From CAVRXQ01 sp963838845 (lineage in GTDB: Bacteria > Actinomycetota > Acidimicrobiia > Acidimicrobiales > Bog-793), in assembly GCA_963838845.1 (NCBI GenBank), contig CAWISR010000003.1, positions 744,001 through 808,000 on the forward strand: a stretch of 64,000 nt of DNA. Reading direction: 5' to 3'. Position numbers and translations under genes: made by a program. Positions within the stretch are counted from its first letter, which is position 1; each line of letters starts with the position of its first letter. Below, piece after piece: positions 36,713 to 45,480 of this stretch. The notes under the pieces are model-generated. The model was not told the DNA's origin, did not search any database, and saw nothing but the letters and a program-made list of their open reading frames with translations.

Positions 36713-37510
36713 ATGACCCGCGTCGGCGTGGTAGGCGCCTTGGGCAAGATGGGGTCGACGGTGTGCGCGGCGGTGCAGACGGCGCTCGACCTCGAGCTCG
36801 TCGCCGCCGTCGATGCGAAGGGGGACGGCGCCCCGCATCCCGCATTTGCCGATGTCGCGGTCGCAAGCGACATCGCCGCCCTCGCCCGATCGGGAACCGA
36901 GGTGGCGGTCGACTTCACGACGGCACAGGCAGCCGTCGAGAACCTCCTCTGGTGCGCCGAGCACGGTATCCACGCCGTGTGTGGCACAACGGGCATCGAC
37001 GAGGCGGGGATGACCAGGCTGTCGGACGCCTTCGGTCCGGCGGAACGACCGAACGCGATCGTCGCGCCGAACTTTTCCGTCTCGGCGGTGACGATGATGC
37101 GTTTGGCGGAGATCGCCGCGCCGCTGTTCGACGCGGTCGAGATCATCGAGCTCCACCACAGCGGCAAGCGCGACGCGCCTTCCGGAACCTCGATCGAGAC
37201 GGCGAGGCGCATCGCGCTTGCCCGTGACGCCTCGCTCGCCGGACCGTTCGCCCCGGACGCCACGACGGCCGTCGTGCTCGAAGGGGCGCGCGGTGCGACC
37301 GGCGCGGGCGCCATCCCGATCCACGCGGTTCGGCTTTCGGGCCTCGTCGCCCATCAGGAGGTGATCTTCGGCGGCGAGGGCCAGACGCTGACGATCCGCC
37401 AGGACACCTACGACCGCTCCTCGTTCATGCCCGGCGTCTTGCTCGCGATCCGCAAGATCGCCGAGACCCAGGGGTTCACCGTCGGGCTCGACGAATTCGT
37501 CGGTCTGTAA
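36713..37510 (+). CDS. dapB: 4-hydroxy-tetrahydrodipicolinate reductase
   Basis: Second diaminopimelate-pathway-specific step (lysine and peptidoglycan), NAD(P)H-dependent. 265 residues. The nucleotide-binding fold starts VGVVGALGKMG (GxxGxxG). The substrate site is IIELHHSGKRDAPSGTS, preceded by APNFSVSAVTM. Start ATG 36713. In many actinobacteria dapB follows pnp and the M16 peptidase directly; here about 22 kb of transporter genes intervene. Confidence 0.96.
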   Translation: MTRVGVVGALGKMGSTVCAAVQTALDLELVAAVDAKGDGAPHPAFADVAVASDIAALARSGTEVAVDFTTAQAAVENLLWCAEHGIHAVCGTTGIDEAGMTRLSDAFGPAERPNAIVAPNFSVSAVTMMRLAEIAAPLFDAVEIIELHHSGKRDAPSGTSIETARRIALARDASLAGPFAPDATTAVVLEGARGATGAGAIPIHAVRLSGLVAHQEVIFGGEGQTLTIRQDTYDRSSFMPGVLLAIRKIAETQGFTVGLDEFVGL

Positions 37511-37555
37511 CCGTTCCCAGCCCCTCGATCCGATCGGTCGATCAGAATCGGCGCC

Positions 37556-38899
37556 TCATGACCCGGCGCCGGCCGGACGAGGGCTGTGCTTCGCGTCGTA
37601 GCGCCAGAACGCCGGCAACGACACCGCGGCCACGCCGACGCCGAGGACGCACAAGATGCCGCCCGAGGCGATCGAAGCGCGCACGCTCGCGAGCGAGGCG
37701 ACGATGCCGGACTCGAGATCGCCGAGCAGGGGCCCGGTCGAGTACGAGATCTGTTCGACGCCTCCGAGGCGCCCGCGCAGTCCGTCGGGGATCGTCTCGT
37801 ACCAGATCCGGCCACGAAAGATCCCGCTGAGCTCGTCGAACATCCCGGCGATCGCGAGTGCCAACAACGCGACGGCGAGGTCCGGCGCGAAGGCGAGCAC
37901 GACGATGCCGAGGCCCCAGCCGATCGCCGCGAGACACACCGCGGCCCCGTGTCGGTAGACGCGGATCGTCCAGCCGCCGAATAACGAGGCGATCAGCGCG
38001 CCGAGGGACGGCGCGGCGTAGAGGAACCCGAGTGCGCGTGGACCGCCGAGGTGAGTGGCCAGCGCGGGCATCAGCGCGAGGGGCATGCCGAAGAACATCG
38101 CCACGAAGTCGACACCGTAGGTTCCCAGCAACTCGGGACGGCTGCGTGCGTAGCGCAGGCCCTCCGCGATGCGACGCACACTCGGTGGTTCGGCGTCCGA
38201 AGGAGGTGGGACGGCGCGCATCGCCGACAACAGCGTCAGCGAGAGCGCGAACGTGCCGAGGTCGAAGCCGTAGGCGGCCGGGAGTCCGACGCCGGCGATG
38301 AGCACCCCTCCGATCGCCGGACCGGCGATCGGAGGGGCGTTGGAGCGGATCGAGTTCAACACCGAAGCCTGTGCGATCTCGTCGTGCTCGACGAGCCTCG
38401 GCAACAACGCGTCGAGCGGAGGGCGCTGTAAGCCTTCGAGTCCCGCCATCACCGCACCGATCAGAAAAAGTGGCCACAGCGCCGGGCGCGGCGAGGTCGC
38501 GTTGACGAGGAGCAATGTCGAGCAGATCGCGAAGGCGGCTTCGGTTGAGCGGATGAGCAGGCGTCGATCGACCGCGTCGGCGAGCGCACCACCGAAGAGC
38601 GCCATCGCGACGAGCGGCAAGAGCTGCACCGCGCTCACCGCTCCGACGATGAGGGATGAGCGGCTTATCGCGTACGCCTGGTAGGGAATGGCGACGAAGG
38701 TCACCATCGACCCGAACCCGGTGATCGTCTGCGCCGCGTACAACAGCCGGTAGTCGCGATGACGCCGCAGTGGACCGACGCCGACGAGCGTGCCTTTGAG
38801 ACGCCCGGCGATCGACGCGTCAGCGATCGGCGGCGCGGGGGTCAGGCGTTCAGATTCACGTCGGTCGTCGGTCATCGGCTTGGGCGTCGCAGTCGTCAA
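37556..38899 (-). CDS. MFS exporter, EntS/MFS_3-like
   Basis: 447 residues, 12 predicted helices. After a cytoplasmic N terminus, YRLLYAAQTITGFGSMVTFV opens helix 1; then FGGALADAVDRRLLIRSTEA (motif A-like), VLNSIRSNAPPIAGPAIGGV and a C-terminal half with GRLGGVEQISYSTGPLLGDL. These are features of EntS-type exporters that release siderophores or hydrophobic compounds; the substrate is unknown here. Start TTG 38899, or ATG 38875. It lies between dapB and dapA on the opposite strand. Confidence 0.82.
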   Translation of the reverse strand: MTTATPKPMTDDRRESERLTPAPPIADASIAGRLKGTLVGVGPLRRHRDYRLLYAAQTITGFGSMVTFVAIPYQAYAISRSSLIVGAVSAVQLLPLVAMALFGGALADAVDRRLLIRSTEAAFAICSTLLLVNATSPRPALWPLFLIGAVMAGLEGLQRPPLDALLPRLVEHDEIAQASVLNSIRSNAPPIAGPAIGGVLIAGVGLPAAYGFDLGTFALSLTLLSAMRAVPPPSDAEPPSVRRIAEGLRYARSRPELLGTYGVDFVAMFFGMPLALMPALATHLGGPRALGFLYAAPSLGALIASLFGGWTIRVYRHGAAVCLAAIGWGLGIVVLAFAPDLAVALLALAIAGMFDELSGIFRGRIWYETIPDGLRGRLGGVEQISYSTGPLLGDLESGIVASLASVRASIASGGILCVLGVGVAAVSLPAFWRYDAKHSPRPAGAGS

Positions 38900-39148
38900 G
38901 GACTCTTCGCAGCGCGGCTGCGCAGAGAGGGTTTTTCGCGCGGGCGAGCCACGCTACGCGAGTCGAGACAAGACCCCTGGTGGCGGGCGTATCGGCCGAT
39001 TCGTCACCGCCCTCGGTCGATGGTCCCGGGTCCTACGACCCTCGTGAGCAGGACATTCGCCCCTTCTTTCAGGACACGTCAGACGGCACGCTGGCCACAC
39101 GTACGCCTCGGCCAACCCGGCCGAGCGATTGAGGAAGGAGTCTCGAAC

Positions 39149-39760
39149 ATGCGCAGGAAGACGTTCGACCTGATCCTGACGAGTGGGGGCGCGCTGCTGG
39201 TCGTCGTCCTCCTTGCCGCAGGTGCATTGGCAATGTGGGGCTACTCGTACTCGAACACGTCGGTGAGGAACCAACTCGCCGCGCAGCAGATCTTCTTCCC
39301 GCCGAAGGCCGCGTTCGCGCATCCCAAGGCCGGAACAGAGATCACCCCATCGATGGTGACGACGGTCGAGCCGTACGCGGGGCAGCAGGTGCTGAACGGC
39401 CAGCAGGCCGCCGTGTACGCGAACGACTTCATCGCCGTTCACCTCTCAGAGATGCCGTACCACGGCGTCTACTCGTTGGTGAGCGGGGCGGCACGTGCCG
39501 CGAAGCCCGGGTCAGCACAGGCGACATCGCTGGCTGCGGTCGAGACGACCGTGTTCCAGGGGACGACGTTGCGTGGCCTTCTGCTCGAAGCGAACGGCTT
39601 TTGGACCTTCGGTCAGATCGCTCTGTGGGCGGGCATCATCTCGTTCATCCTCGCGGGGGCGATGATCGTCCTCTCCGCACTCGGCTTCTGGCACGTGCAG
39701 AAGGTCGGGGAGCTGGAGGATTTCCCGAAGCTGCGCAAGGCAGAGGCCCGCGCCGCCTAG
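39149..39760 (+). CDS. Conserved two-helix membrane protein of unknown function
   Basis: 203 residues; ATG 39149 after a strong GAGGAAGGAG. Helix 1 is near residues 12-32 (SGGALLVVVLLAAGALAMWG), then comes an outside domain of about 110 residues (QLAAQQIFFPPKAAFAHP, YAGQQVLNGQQAAVYANDFI), and helix 2 near 155-178 (AGIISFILAGAMIVLSALGF). Proteins of this layout occur across actinobacteria without known function; I recall this pattern but cannot search. The frame is open far upstream (38759) but that part overlaps the MFS gene and is not similar. A 249-base gap upstream holds its promoter. Confidence 0.75.
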   Translation: MRRKTFDLILTSGGALLVVVLLAAGALAMWGYSYSNTSVRNQLAAQQIFFPPKAAFAHPKAGTEITPSMVTTVEPYAGQQVLNGQQAAVYANDFIAVHLSEMPYHGVYSLVSGAARAAKPGSAQATSLAAVETTVFQGTTLRGLLLEANGFWTFGQIALWAGIISFILAGAMIVLSALGFWHVQKVGELEDFPKLRKAEARAA

Positions 39761-39769
39761 GGACGGGGT

Positions 39770-39795
39770 TTCCGCGGGTCGATTGACCCGCGGAA
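39770..39795. terminator. Perfect 11-bp hairpin
   Basis: TTCCGCGGGTC 39770-39780 and its exact reverse complement 39785-39795 with a GATT loop, nine bases after the upstream stop codon. A second one follows at once: AAGGCC near 39802 with GGCCTTTT ending near 39824. Likely a tandem terminator of the membrane-protein gene. Confidence 0.7.
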
Positions 39796-39831
39796 GCCGA
39801 GAAGGCCTGGCGCCCCGGGCCTTTTCGGATT

Positions 39832-39874
39832 CACTGCGCCGGTTTCGAGCGTCATGCTCGGAACCGGCGCAGTG
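39832..39874. terminator. 18-bp near-perfect hairpin upstream of dapA
   Basis: Arms 39832-39849 and 39857-39874 (CACTGCGCCGGTTTCGAG and its complement, with one G-T wobble) around a 7-base loop. Third hairpin in about 105 bases. It lies 62 bases before dapA, so it could be a terminator or part of a dapA leader. Confidence 0.55.
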
Positions 39875-39936
39875 TCGCGTCTTTCCTTCATCTGCGCCGG
39901 TGTACCGCCGTGGACCTGCACTAACGTCGGCATCAG

Positions 39937-40860
39937 ATGGTTGAGCTCGCAAGCCCGCGCTTTGGCTCGGTCCTCACCGCGATGGCGACGCCCTTCGACG
40001 AACGCGGCGAGCTCGACGTCGACGGCGCCATCGCCCTTGCTCGGTATCTCGTCGATCACGGGTCGGACGGGCTCGTCCTGTCCGGGACGACGGGCGAGTC
40101 GCCGACGCTCACCGATCACGAGCGGACCGTGCTCTGGCGGGCGGTCGCCGGTGCCGTCCGCGTTCCGGTGATTGCCGGCGCAAGTACCGCCGATACGCGC
40201 CATTCCATCGAGCTGACGAAAACGGCGACGGATTGCGGTGTCGATGGGATCCTGGCCGTCGTCCCGTACTACAACCGGCCCTCACAGTCCGGCCTCGAAC
40301 AGCACTTCCGAGCCGTCGCCGCAGCGACGCGGCTCCCGGTCGTGATCTACGACATCCCGATCCGCACCGGCCGGAAGATCGCCGCAGAGACGATCCTCAC
40401 CCTCGCGCACGAGGTCGAGAACATCGTCGCGGTGAAAGACGCCGCCGGCGATCCCGCCGCCACGCTGAGGTTGCTCGCCAGTGCGCCCACAGGATTCGAG
40501 TGCTACTCGGGCGACGACGCCCTCACCCTGCCGCTGCTCGCGGCCGGTGCCGTCGGGTTGATCGGTGTCGCGACGCACTGGTGTGGCGAGGAGTGCAGCG
40601 AGATGATCAACCGCTTCCGCTCCGGTGACGTCGACGGTGCGCTCGAGATTGGTCGCGCGCTCGCTCCGAGCTTCGCCTTCGAGACCGGCGATGACGCGCC
40701 GAACCCGATCCCCCTGAAGGCGATGCTCCGGGTCCTCGGTCTCCCTGCCGGCGAGTGCCGGTTGCCGATGGGGCGTGCCCCGTCCTTCGTCGAGGAGAGG
40801 GCGAAGTCCGTGCTCGCGGAACTCGACGCCTGGCGCCAGGCGCGCGCCGTTCGTGGCTGA
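39937..40860 (+). CDS. dapA: 4-hydroxy-tetrahydrodipicolinate synthase
   Basis: Condenses pyruvate and aspartate semialdehyde. 307 residues. Marks are GLVLSGTTGESPTLTDHE, the YYNRPSQSGLEQHF catalytic Tyr segment, YDIPIRTG, and the Schiff-base lysine Lys167 in VAVKDAAG. Start ATG 39937. Overlaps rnj by eight bases, so the two are coupled, as in other actinobacteria. Confidence 0.96.
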   Translation: MVELASPRFGSVLTAMATPFDERGELDVDGAIALARYLVDHGSDGLVLSGTTGESPTLTDHERTVLWRAVAGAVRVPVIAGASTADTRHSIELTKTATDCGVDGILAVVPYYNRPSQSGLEQHFRAVAAATRLPVVIYDIPIRTGRKIAAETILTLAHEVENIVAVKDAAGDPAATLRLLASAPTGFECYSGDDALTLPLLAAGAVGLIGVATHWCGEECSEMINRFRSGDVDGALEIGRALAPSFAFETGDDAPNPIPLKAMLRVLGLPAGECRLPMGRAPSFVEERAKSVLAELDAWRQARAVRG

Positions 40861-42514
40861 AGCCGTCCGGATCGCCTTTCTCGGCGGGCTCGGAGAGATC
40901 GGACGGAACTGCGCGGTCGTCGAACAGCACAAGCGCCTGCTCGTCGTCGACTGCGGGGTGATGTTCCCCGACCCGGAGATGCCCGGTGTCGACCTCGTGC
41001 TCCCCGACTTCACGTATCTCAAGGAGAACGCCGAACGCGTCGACGGCCTCGTGCTGACCCACGGCCACGAGGATCACGTCGGCGGGCTCGGCTACTTGCT
41101 GCGCGACATCTCAACGACCGTCTACGGCTCGGCGCTCAGCCTCGGTCTCGCTCGCAACCGCCTCGAAGAATCGCACGCGGCGGAGGGCTCCGAGCTCGTC
41201 GAGGTCCACGATGGCGAGCGCCGAATGATCGGGGCGTTCGACGTCGAGTTCATTCCCGTCACCCACTCGGTGCCGCAAGGATTCGCGATCGCGATTCACA
41301 GCGCCCAAGGCGTGATCCTCCACAGCGGGGACTTCAAGCTCGACCTGACGCCGGTCGACAAGCGGCGGACGGATCTCGCGCGCATCGGAGCGCTCGCCGA
41401 CTCCGTCGGCATCCGGCTCGTGCTCGCCGACTCAACGAACGCCGAGGAGCCCGGGTTCACCCGGAGCGAGCGATCGGTCGGCGAGACCTTCCGCCAGATC
41501 TTCGTCGAGCATCAGCGTCGCCGCGTCGTCGTCGCCTGCTTCGCGAGCCACATCCACCGCATTCAGCAAGTCGCCGACGCCGCGATCGCGAACGGCCGGC
41601 ACGTCGCGTTGCTGGGCCGCTCGATGCTGCGCAACGTCGCGCTAGCTCGCGAGCTCGGACTGTTGTCAATTCCGGAGGACGCGCTCATCGAGGTCGAGAC
41701 CGTCGAAGGACGCGAACCGGGATCGGTCTGCGTGATCTCGACAGGATCCCAGGGCGAGCCGATGTCGGCGCTCTCGCTTCTCGCGGCCGGCGAGAACAGG
41801 CGGTTGTCGATCGAGGAGAACGACGTCGTCGTGCTGTCGAGCCACGCGATCCCGGGCAATGAGTGGGCGGTTGCGCGCGTGATCGACGGGCTGTCGCGCC
41901 GCGGCGCCTGGGTGATCCACTCCGGCGTCGCTCACGTCCACGAGACCGGGCACGCGAAACAGGGTGAGCTGCAGACGCTGTTGAGTGTCGCACGACCGAA
42001 GAGCTTCATCCCGGTCCACGGCGAGTACCGTCATCTGCTCCGCCACGCTCGCCTTGCAATCGAGATGGGTGTGCCCGAGCGCGCCGTGCTGTTGTGCGAG
42101 GACGGCGACGCCGTCGAGATCACCGACGAAGGCATCGACTTCCACGGCGAGGTCCCCGCCGGCTACCAGTTCGTCGACGGTGTCGTCGGGGACGTCGGTG
42201 AGGCCGTGTTGCGCGACCGCCGTGTCCTCGCCGAAGAGGGCGTGGTCGTCGTCGTCGTGACGGTCGACGGCCGCTCCGGGGAGATCGTGACGGGTCCCGA
42301 GATCATCACTCGGGGTTGGGTGTACGCGAACGAGGCTGAAGAGCTCATCGAGGACGCCCGCACCGAGGTGACAAAGGCGATCTCCGAGGCGACCGGCGCC
42401 GGCGCCAAAGACGTCGAGACCTTGCGCCGCGTCGTCCGCCGCGCGACGGGACGTCTCGTCAATGAACGGACGCGCCGCCGCCCGATGATCGTTCCCGTCG
42501 TGATGGAGACCTGA
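40853..42514 (+). CDS. rnj: Ribonuclease J
   Basis: 553-residue endo/5'-3' exoribonuclease of the metallo-beta-lactamase/beta-CASP class. GTG 40853 starts VAEAVRIAFLGGLGEIGRN. The zinc motif HGHEDH spans residues 70-75, followed by HSGDFKLD and LADSTNAEEPGF. The beta-CASP part has STGSQGEPMSALSLLA, SSHAIPGNE and HVHETGHAKQGE. A C-terminal dimerisation domain completes it. Acts in mRNA decay and rRNA processing, possibly with PNPase encoded earlier in the window. Confidence 0.95.
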   Translation: MAEAVRIAFLGGLGEIGRNCAVVEQHKRLLVVDCGVMFPDPEMPGVDLVLPDFTYLKENAERVDGLVLTHGHEDHVGGLGYLLRDISTTVYGSALSLGLARNRLEESHAAEGSELVEVHDGERRMIGAFDVEFIPVTHSVPQGFAIAIHSAQGVILHSGDFKLDLTPVDKRRTDLARIGALADSVGIRLVLADSTNAEEPGFTRSERSVGETFRQIFVEHQRRRVVVACFASHIHRIQQVADAAIANGRHVALLGRSMLRNVALARELGLLSIPEDALIEVETVEGREPGSVCVISTGSQGEPMSALSLLAAGENRRLSIEENDVVVLSSHAIPGNEWAVARVIDGLSRRGAWVIHSGVAHVHETGHAKQGELQTLLSVARPKSFIPVHGEYRHLLRHARLAIEMGVPERAVLLCEDGDAVEITDEGIDFHGEVPAGYQFVDGVVGDVGEAVLRDRRVLAEEGVVVVVVTVDGRSGEIVTGPEIITRGWVYANEAEELIEDARTEVTKAISEATGAGAKDVETLRRVVRRATGRLVNERTRRRPMIVPVVMET

Positions 42515-42524
42515 GCGCCCGTCG

Positions 42525-43079
42525 TCAGAGAATGAACGGGACCAACATCTTTGTCGAGCGCTTATACGCCGGATAGATGTCGGGAAACATGCGTTCCATG
42601 TTCCGTTCCTCAACCGTCGCGCTGTAAATGAAGTATCCGCTGGCTAACACGACTGCTACGAGCCAGTAGAGGCTGACGGCCATGGTCGTGCCGATCAATC
42701 CGAGGATGAGGCCCGAGTAGATCGGATGGCGAACGTATCGATAGGGACCGGTCGTGACCAATTCCGGATCGACCTTTTCAGACATCGGTCGTCCCCAATT
42801 ACGGCCGAGATAGATCCTCGCCCACACGGCAAACGCCAGCCCCGACAAGAAGACCGCGAGTCCGACTCCTTGTAGCCACGCGTTCGCGATCGTGGCACCC
42901 GAGTGTCCCTTTAGGAATCCCGCCCGGAGCACAAGGAGGATCAGGACAATGACCGCAATCCTGACGGGAGCCGAGGATGCGGATCGCGTGCGAGTCGCCT
43001 TCGTACGCATGGCAGCCGCGATCCAGTAGATCCAGAAGACAATCCAGACCACCGGGATGATGACGTCGACGATGTGCAT
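42525..43079 (-). CDS. Isoprenylcysteine carboxyl methyltransferase-like membrane protein
   Basis: 184 residues, about five hydrophobic segments. The C-terminal half has the family core TGPYRYVRHPIYSGLILG and VEERNMERMFPDIYPAYKRS, which bind S-adenosylmethionine in ICMT-type enzymes. Bacterial members methylate lipid or small-molecule substrates that are mostly unknown. It converges on rnj (10-base gap). Codon use in the first part is less GC-biased than neighbours. Confidence 0.8.
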   Translation of the reverse strand: MHIVDVIIPVVWIVFWIYWIAAAMRTKATRTRSASSAPVRIAVIVLILLVLRAGFLKGHSGATIANAWLQGVGLAVFLSGLAFAVWARIYLGRNWGRPMSEKVDPELVTTGPYRYVRHPIYSGLILGLIGTTMAVSLYWLVAVVLASGYFIYSATVEERNMERMFPDIYPAYKRSTKMLVPFIL

Positions 43080-43156
43080 TGGCGAACTCGCCGAGAAATG
43101 GTAGGCGGATCTCGCGGTCTGCTCGTCACGTCACCCGTCCTTCTACGATTGACCGA

Positions 43157-44044
43157 GTGATTGAGCGTCGTTCGTTTGGACGCACCGGACATGCAAGTTC
43201 CCGTGTCATCTTCGGATCGGCCGGCCTCGGGGCCGTTGACCAGGCGACGACCGATCGCCTTCTGCCTGTCCTTGACGAATTCGGTGTGAACCATCTCGAC
43301 ACGGCGGCCAGCTACGGAGACGCCGAACTCAGGCTCGCCCCCTGGCTGCGGGATCGCCGCGACGACTTCTTCCTTGCCACGAAGACGGACGAGCGAACGG
43401 CAGACGGGGCGAGGGCGAGTCTTGAACGTTCGCTCACGAGGCTCGGCGTCGATCGCGTCGATCTGATTCAGCTCCACGACCTCGTCGAAGAGGATGAGTG
43501 GGAGGTTGCCCACGCCCCGGGAGGAGCGCTCGAGGCACTGGTGCGCGCGCGAGAGGAGGGATTGACCCGCTTCATCGGCGTGACGGGTCACGGGCTGCGC
43601 ATCGCGCGCATGCACCTGCGCAGCCTCGAACGTTTTGCATACGATTCGGTCCTTCTTCCCTACAACTTCACGCTGATCTCGGATACCGCGTACCGCGCCA
43701 GTTTCGAGGAGCTCCTCGCACTCTGCGGCGAGCGGGGCGTCGCGGTGCAGACCATCAAGTCGATCGCACGGCGTCGGTGGCCGGAGCCGAACGCCGCCGG
43801 CGCGGAGCACCTGAGTTGGTACGAGCCGCTCGACGACGAGGGCGCGATCACCCGTGCCGTCCGCTACGTGCTCGCACGGGCGGAGCTCTACCTCATTTCG
43901 TCATCGGATTTCAGGACACTGCGCAGCGTGTTAACCGCCGCTGTCTCGGCTGCACCGCCGCCCGACGACGACGAACTCGAGCGGGACACCGAAACCTTCG
44001 GCATCCTGCCCCTTTTCGACGGAGCGGCGCTCGAACGGATCTGA
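43157..44044 (+). CDS. Aldo/keto reductase family protein
   Basis: 295 residues from GTG 43157 (IERRSFGRTGHASSRVIFGS). The TIM-barrel catalytic set is visible: DTAASYGDAE (Asp, Tyr), FLATKTDER (Lys) and LIQLHDLVEEDEW (His). GVTGHGLRIARMHLRS and the IKSIARRRW segment follow. The frame is open to 43079, but similarity begins at 43157. NAD(P)H-dependent reductase of unknown substrate. It is divergent from the methyltransferase-like gene. Confidence 0.87.
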   Translation: MIERRSFGRTGHASSRVIFGSAGLGAVDQATTDRLLPVLDEFGVNHLDTAASYGDAELRLAPWLRDRRDDFFLATKTDERTADGARASLERSLTRLGVDRVDLIQLHDLVEEDEWEVAHAPGGALEALVRAREEGLTRFIGVTGHGLRIARMHLRSLERFAYDSVLLPYNFTLISDTAYRASFEELLALCGERGVAVQTIKSIARRRWPEPNAAGAEHLSWYEPLDDEGAITRAVRYVLARAELYLISSSDFRTLRSVLTAAVSAAPPPDDDELERDTETFGILPLFDGAALERI

Positions 44045-44169
44045 TTGCCGTGGGGCGACACGACTGACGGTTGCCGCGCTTTGAACGACGGGCGCGTTCG
44101 GCCGCAGGGGATGAATCGGGGCGAGAAGGCGCTGTTAGTCGACGGGCCGACGGTTTTCGCGTGCTCGGT

Positions 44170-45090
44170 TTAGAGAGTCGGTGTCCTTGTGAGCTCGGCG
44201 TTCATCGAGCCGAGCGTCGCACGCAGCGACTTCAGTGCCTCGGATTCGATCTGGCAGGCACGTGACGCAGTCACTCCGAGCTGCCTCCCGACCTGTTCGA
44301 AAGTGAAGCCGTGGAAGAGGTGCAGCGTGACGACGAGCCGTTGGCGTTCGGGCAGGTCATCGACCGCCTTGCGCAGCTCGTCGATCTCGCTCGTGCCGAC
44401 GACGGAGTCCTCCGGGCTCGCCGACTTCTCGTCGGTCAGCGTCTCGACGAGACGGACCGAGCCGTCGGCGTTCTCGACCTCGACGATGTGGTCAAGGTGC
44501 AGAAGCTGCGAAGAGCGGATGCCCGACATCACGTCGGCTCGCTGCGAGTCGGACACGCCCATCGCGTCGAGCACCTCGGCCGAGCCGGGTGTGCGTCCGA
44601 GCTGGTGGCCGAGATGATCCGCCGCCGTCTGGTACTCGGTGACGTGGCGACGCACGCCTCTCGGCAGCCAGTCGAGCCGGCGGAGCTCGTCGAAGATCGC
44701 CCCTCGGATGCACATCGAGGCGTAGGCGGGGAAGCGCTCGATCACAGAGGAGTCGTCGAAGCGGTCGATCGCCGAGATGAGGCCGATCAACCCGAAGCTT
44801 GCGAGGTCGTCGCGCTCCCAATACGCCCGCACGGCGTCGGATAGCTGGGAGACGACCATCAGGACGAGGGGCTCGTAAGCGAGCAATAGGTCGTTGCGGT
44901 GCACCTGGTCGGGTTGTCTCCGGTACTCCTCCCACATCCGCTCGTAATTCGGACCGGTGAAGGTGTACCGGCGTGGGGGGACCGTCGATTGCGGCTGGCG
45001 CGCTTGTTTCGTCCGACCGGTCGCGGACCCGCTGAGCGGGAGAGTGTCCTGCTCAGAGGCGCGCGACGTAAGTGTCATCGGCTGGTCCAC
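44170..45090 (-). CDS. Sigma-70 family factor of the FliA/WhiG type
   Basis: 306 residues. The N-terminal 45 residues are low complexity. Region 2 is near 65-125 (NDLLLAYEPLVLMVVSQLSD, FGLIGLISAIDRFDD, FPAYASMCIRGAIFDELRRL). Region 3 is near 145-190 and region 4 near 235-290 (LPERQRLVVTLHLFHGFTFE, QVGRQLGVTASRACQIESEA). The RGAIFDELRRLDWLPRGVRR segment is a hallmark of the FliA/WhiG group. No flagellar genes are in the window, and in Streptomyces WhiG is controlled by c-di-GMP through RsiG. The divergent neighbour is a c-di-GMP enzyme. Start 45090, or the in-frame ATG 12 bases later. Confidence 0.88.
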   Translation of the reverse strand: MDQPMTLTSRASEQDTLPLSGSATGRTKQARQPQSTVPPRRYTFTGPNYERMWEEYRRQPDQVHRNDLLLAYEPLVLMVVSQLSDAVRAYWERDDLASFGLIGLISAIDRFDDSSVIERFPAYASMCIRGAIFDELRRLDWLPRGVRRHVTEYQTAADHLGHQLGRTPGSAEVLDAMGVSDSQRADVMSGIRSSQLLHLDHIVEVENADGSVRLVETLTDEKSASPEDSVVGTSEIDELRKAVDDLPERQRLVVTLHLFHGFTFEQVGRQLGVTASRACQIESEALKSLRATLGSMNAELTRTPTL

Positions 45091-45480
45091 GCGCGCGGCC
45101 CATCGGCCATGAGGTTCAGCACTCGCGCATCATACGTACCACTCGCCACATTTCGATAGAGGCAATTGGTGCTATTTCGTAACGCGGCCATTTGCTAAAT
45201 GTCGGCAGTTCCGTCAAGCGCGCGCGGACGCGCGTTGCAAATTTCTTCAGCGGGCGAAGGTGCCACGTTGTTCCTGCTTACGGGCTCCTTCGATCGCCCG
45301 TACCTGGGATGACAGCACTCCGAATGTGCGAATAGGCGCGTCTGGATCATCACTGTGAGTGGTCAAATAGTCACGCAAAGTGGTAATCATAATCCTGCTC
45401 CCGATTTTTACGCGGTGTGCCACTTAACGGTCTCCGAAGTGTCGTCGTTAAGAGGGTCGACAGCTGGGAGGACAGGACCG
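45091..45480. promoter_or_regulatory. Low-GC divergent regulatory region between sigma factor and GGDEF-EAL gene
   Basis: About 390 bases, clearly richer in A/T than surrounding genes. It holds an inverted repeat built on CGCGCG around 45219-45236, and near 45375 the short hairpin CACGCAAAGTG. It must contain both promoters. The frame of the downstream gene is open from 45355, but this part lacks GC-rich third positions and is read as leader. Confidence 0.5.

Noticed and set aside
45365..45400. ACGCAAAG in the leader of the c-di-GMP enzyme, reminiscent of the GEMM-I c-di-GMP riboswitch core
   Set aside because: I cannot find the accompanying GCAAACC segment, P1 stem or tetraloop receptor; it forms only a tiny CAC/GTG hairpin. 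Testing with the GEMM covariance model would settle it.
45355..45480. Longer N terminus of the GGDEF-EAL protein from GTG 45355
   Set aside because: Codons here lack GC bias, no ribosome-binding site precedes 45355, and a good one precedes GTG 45481.
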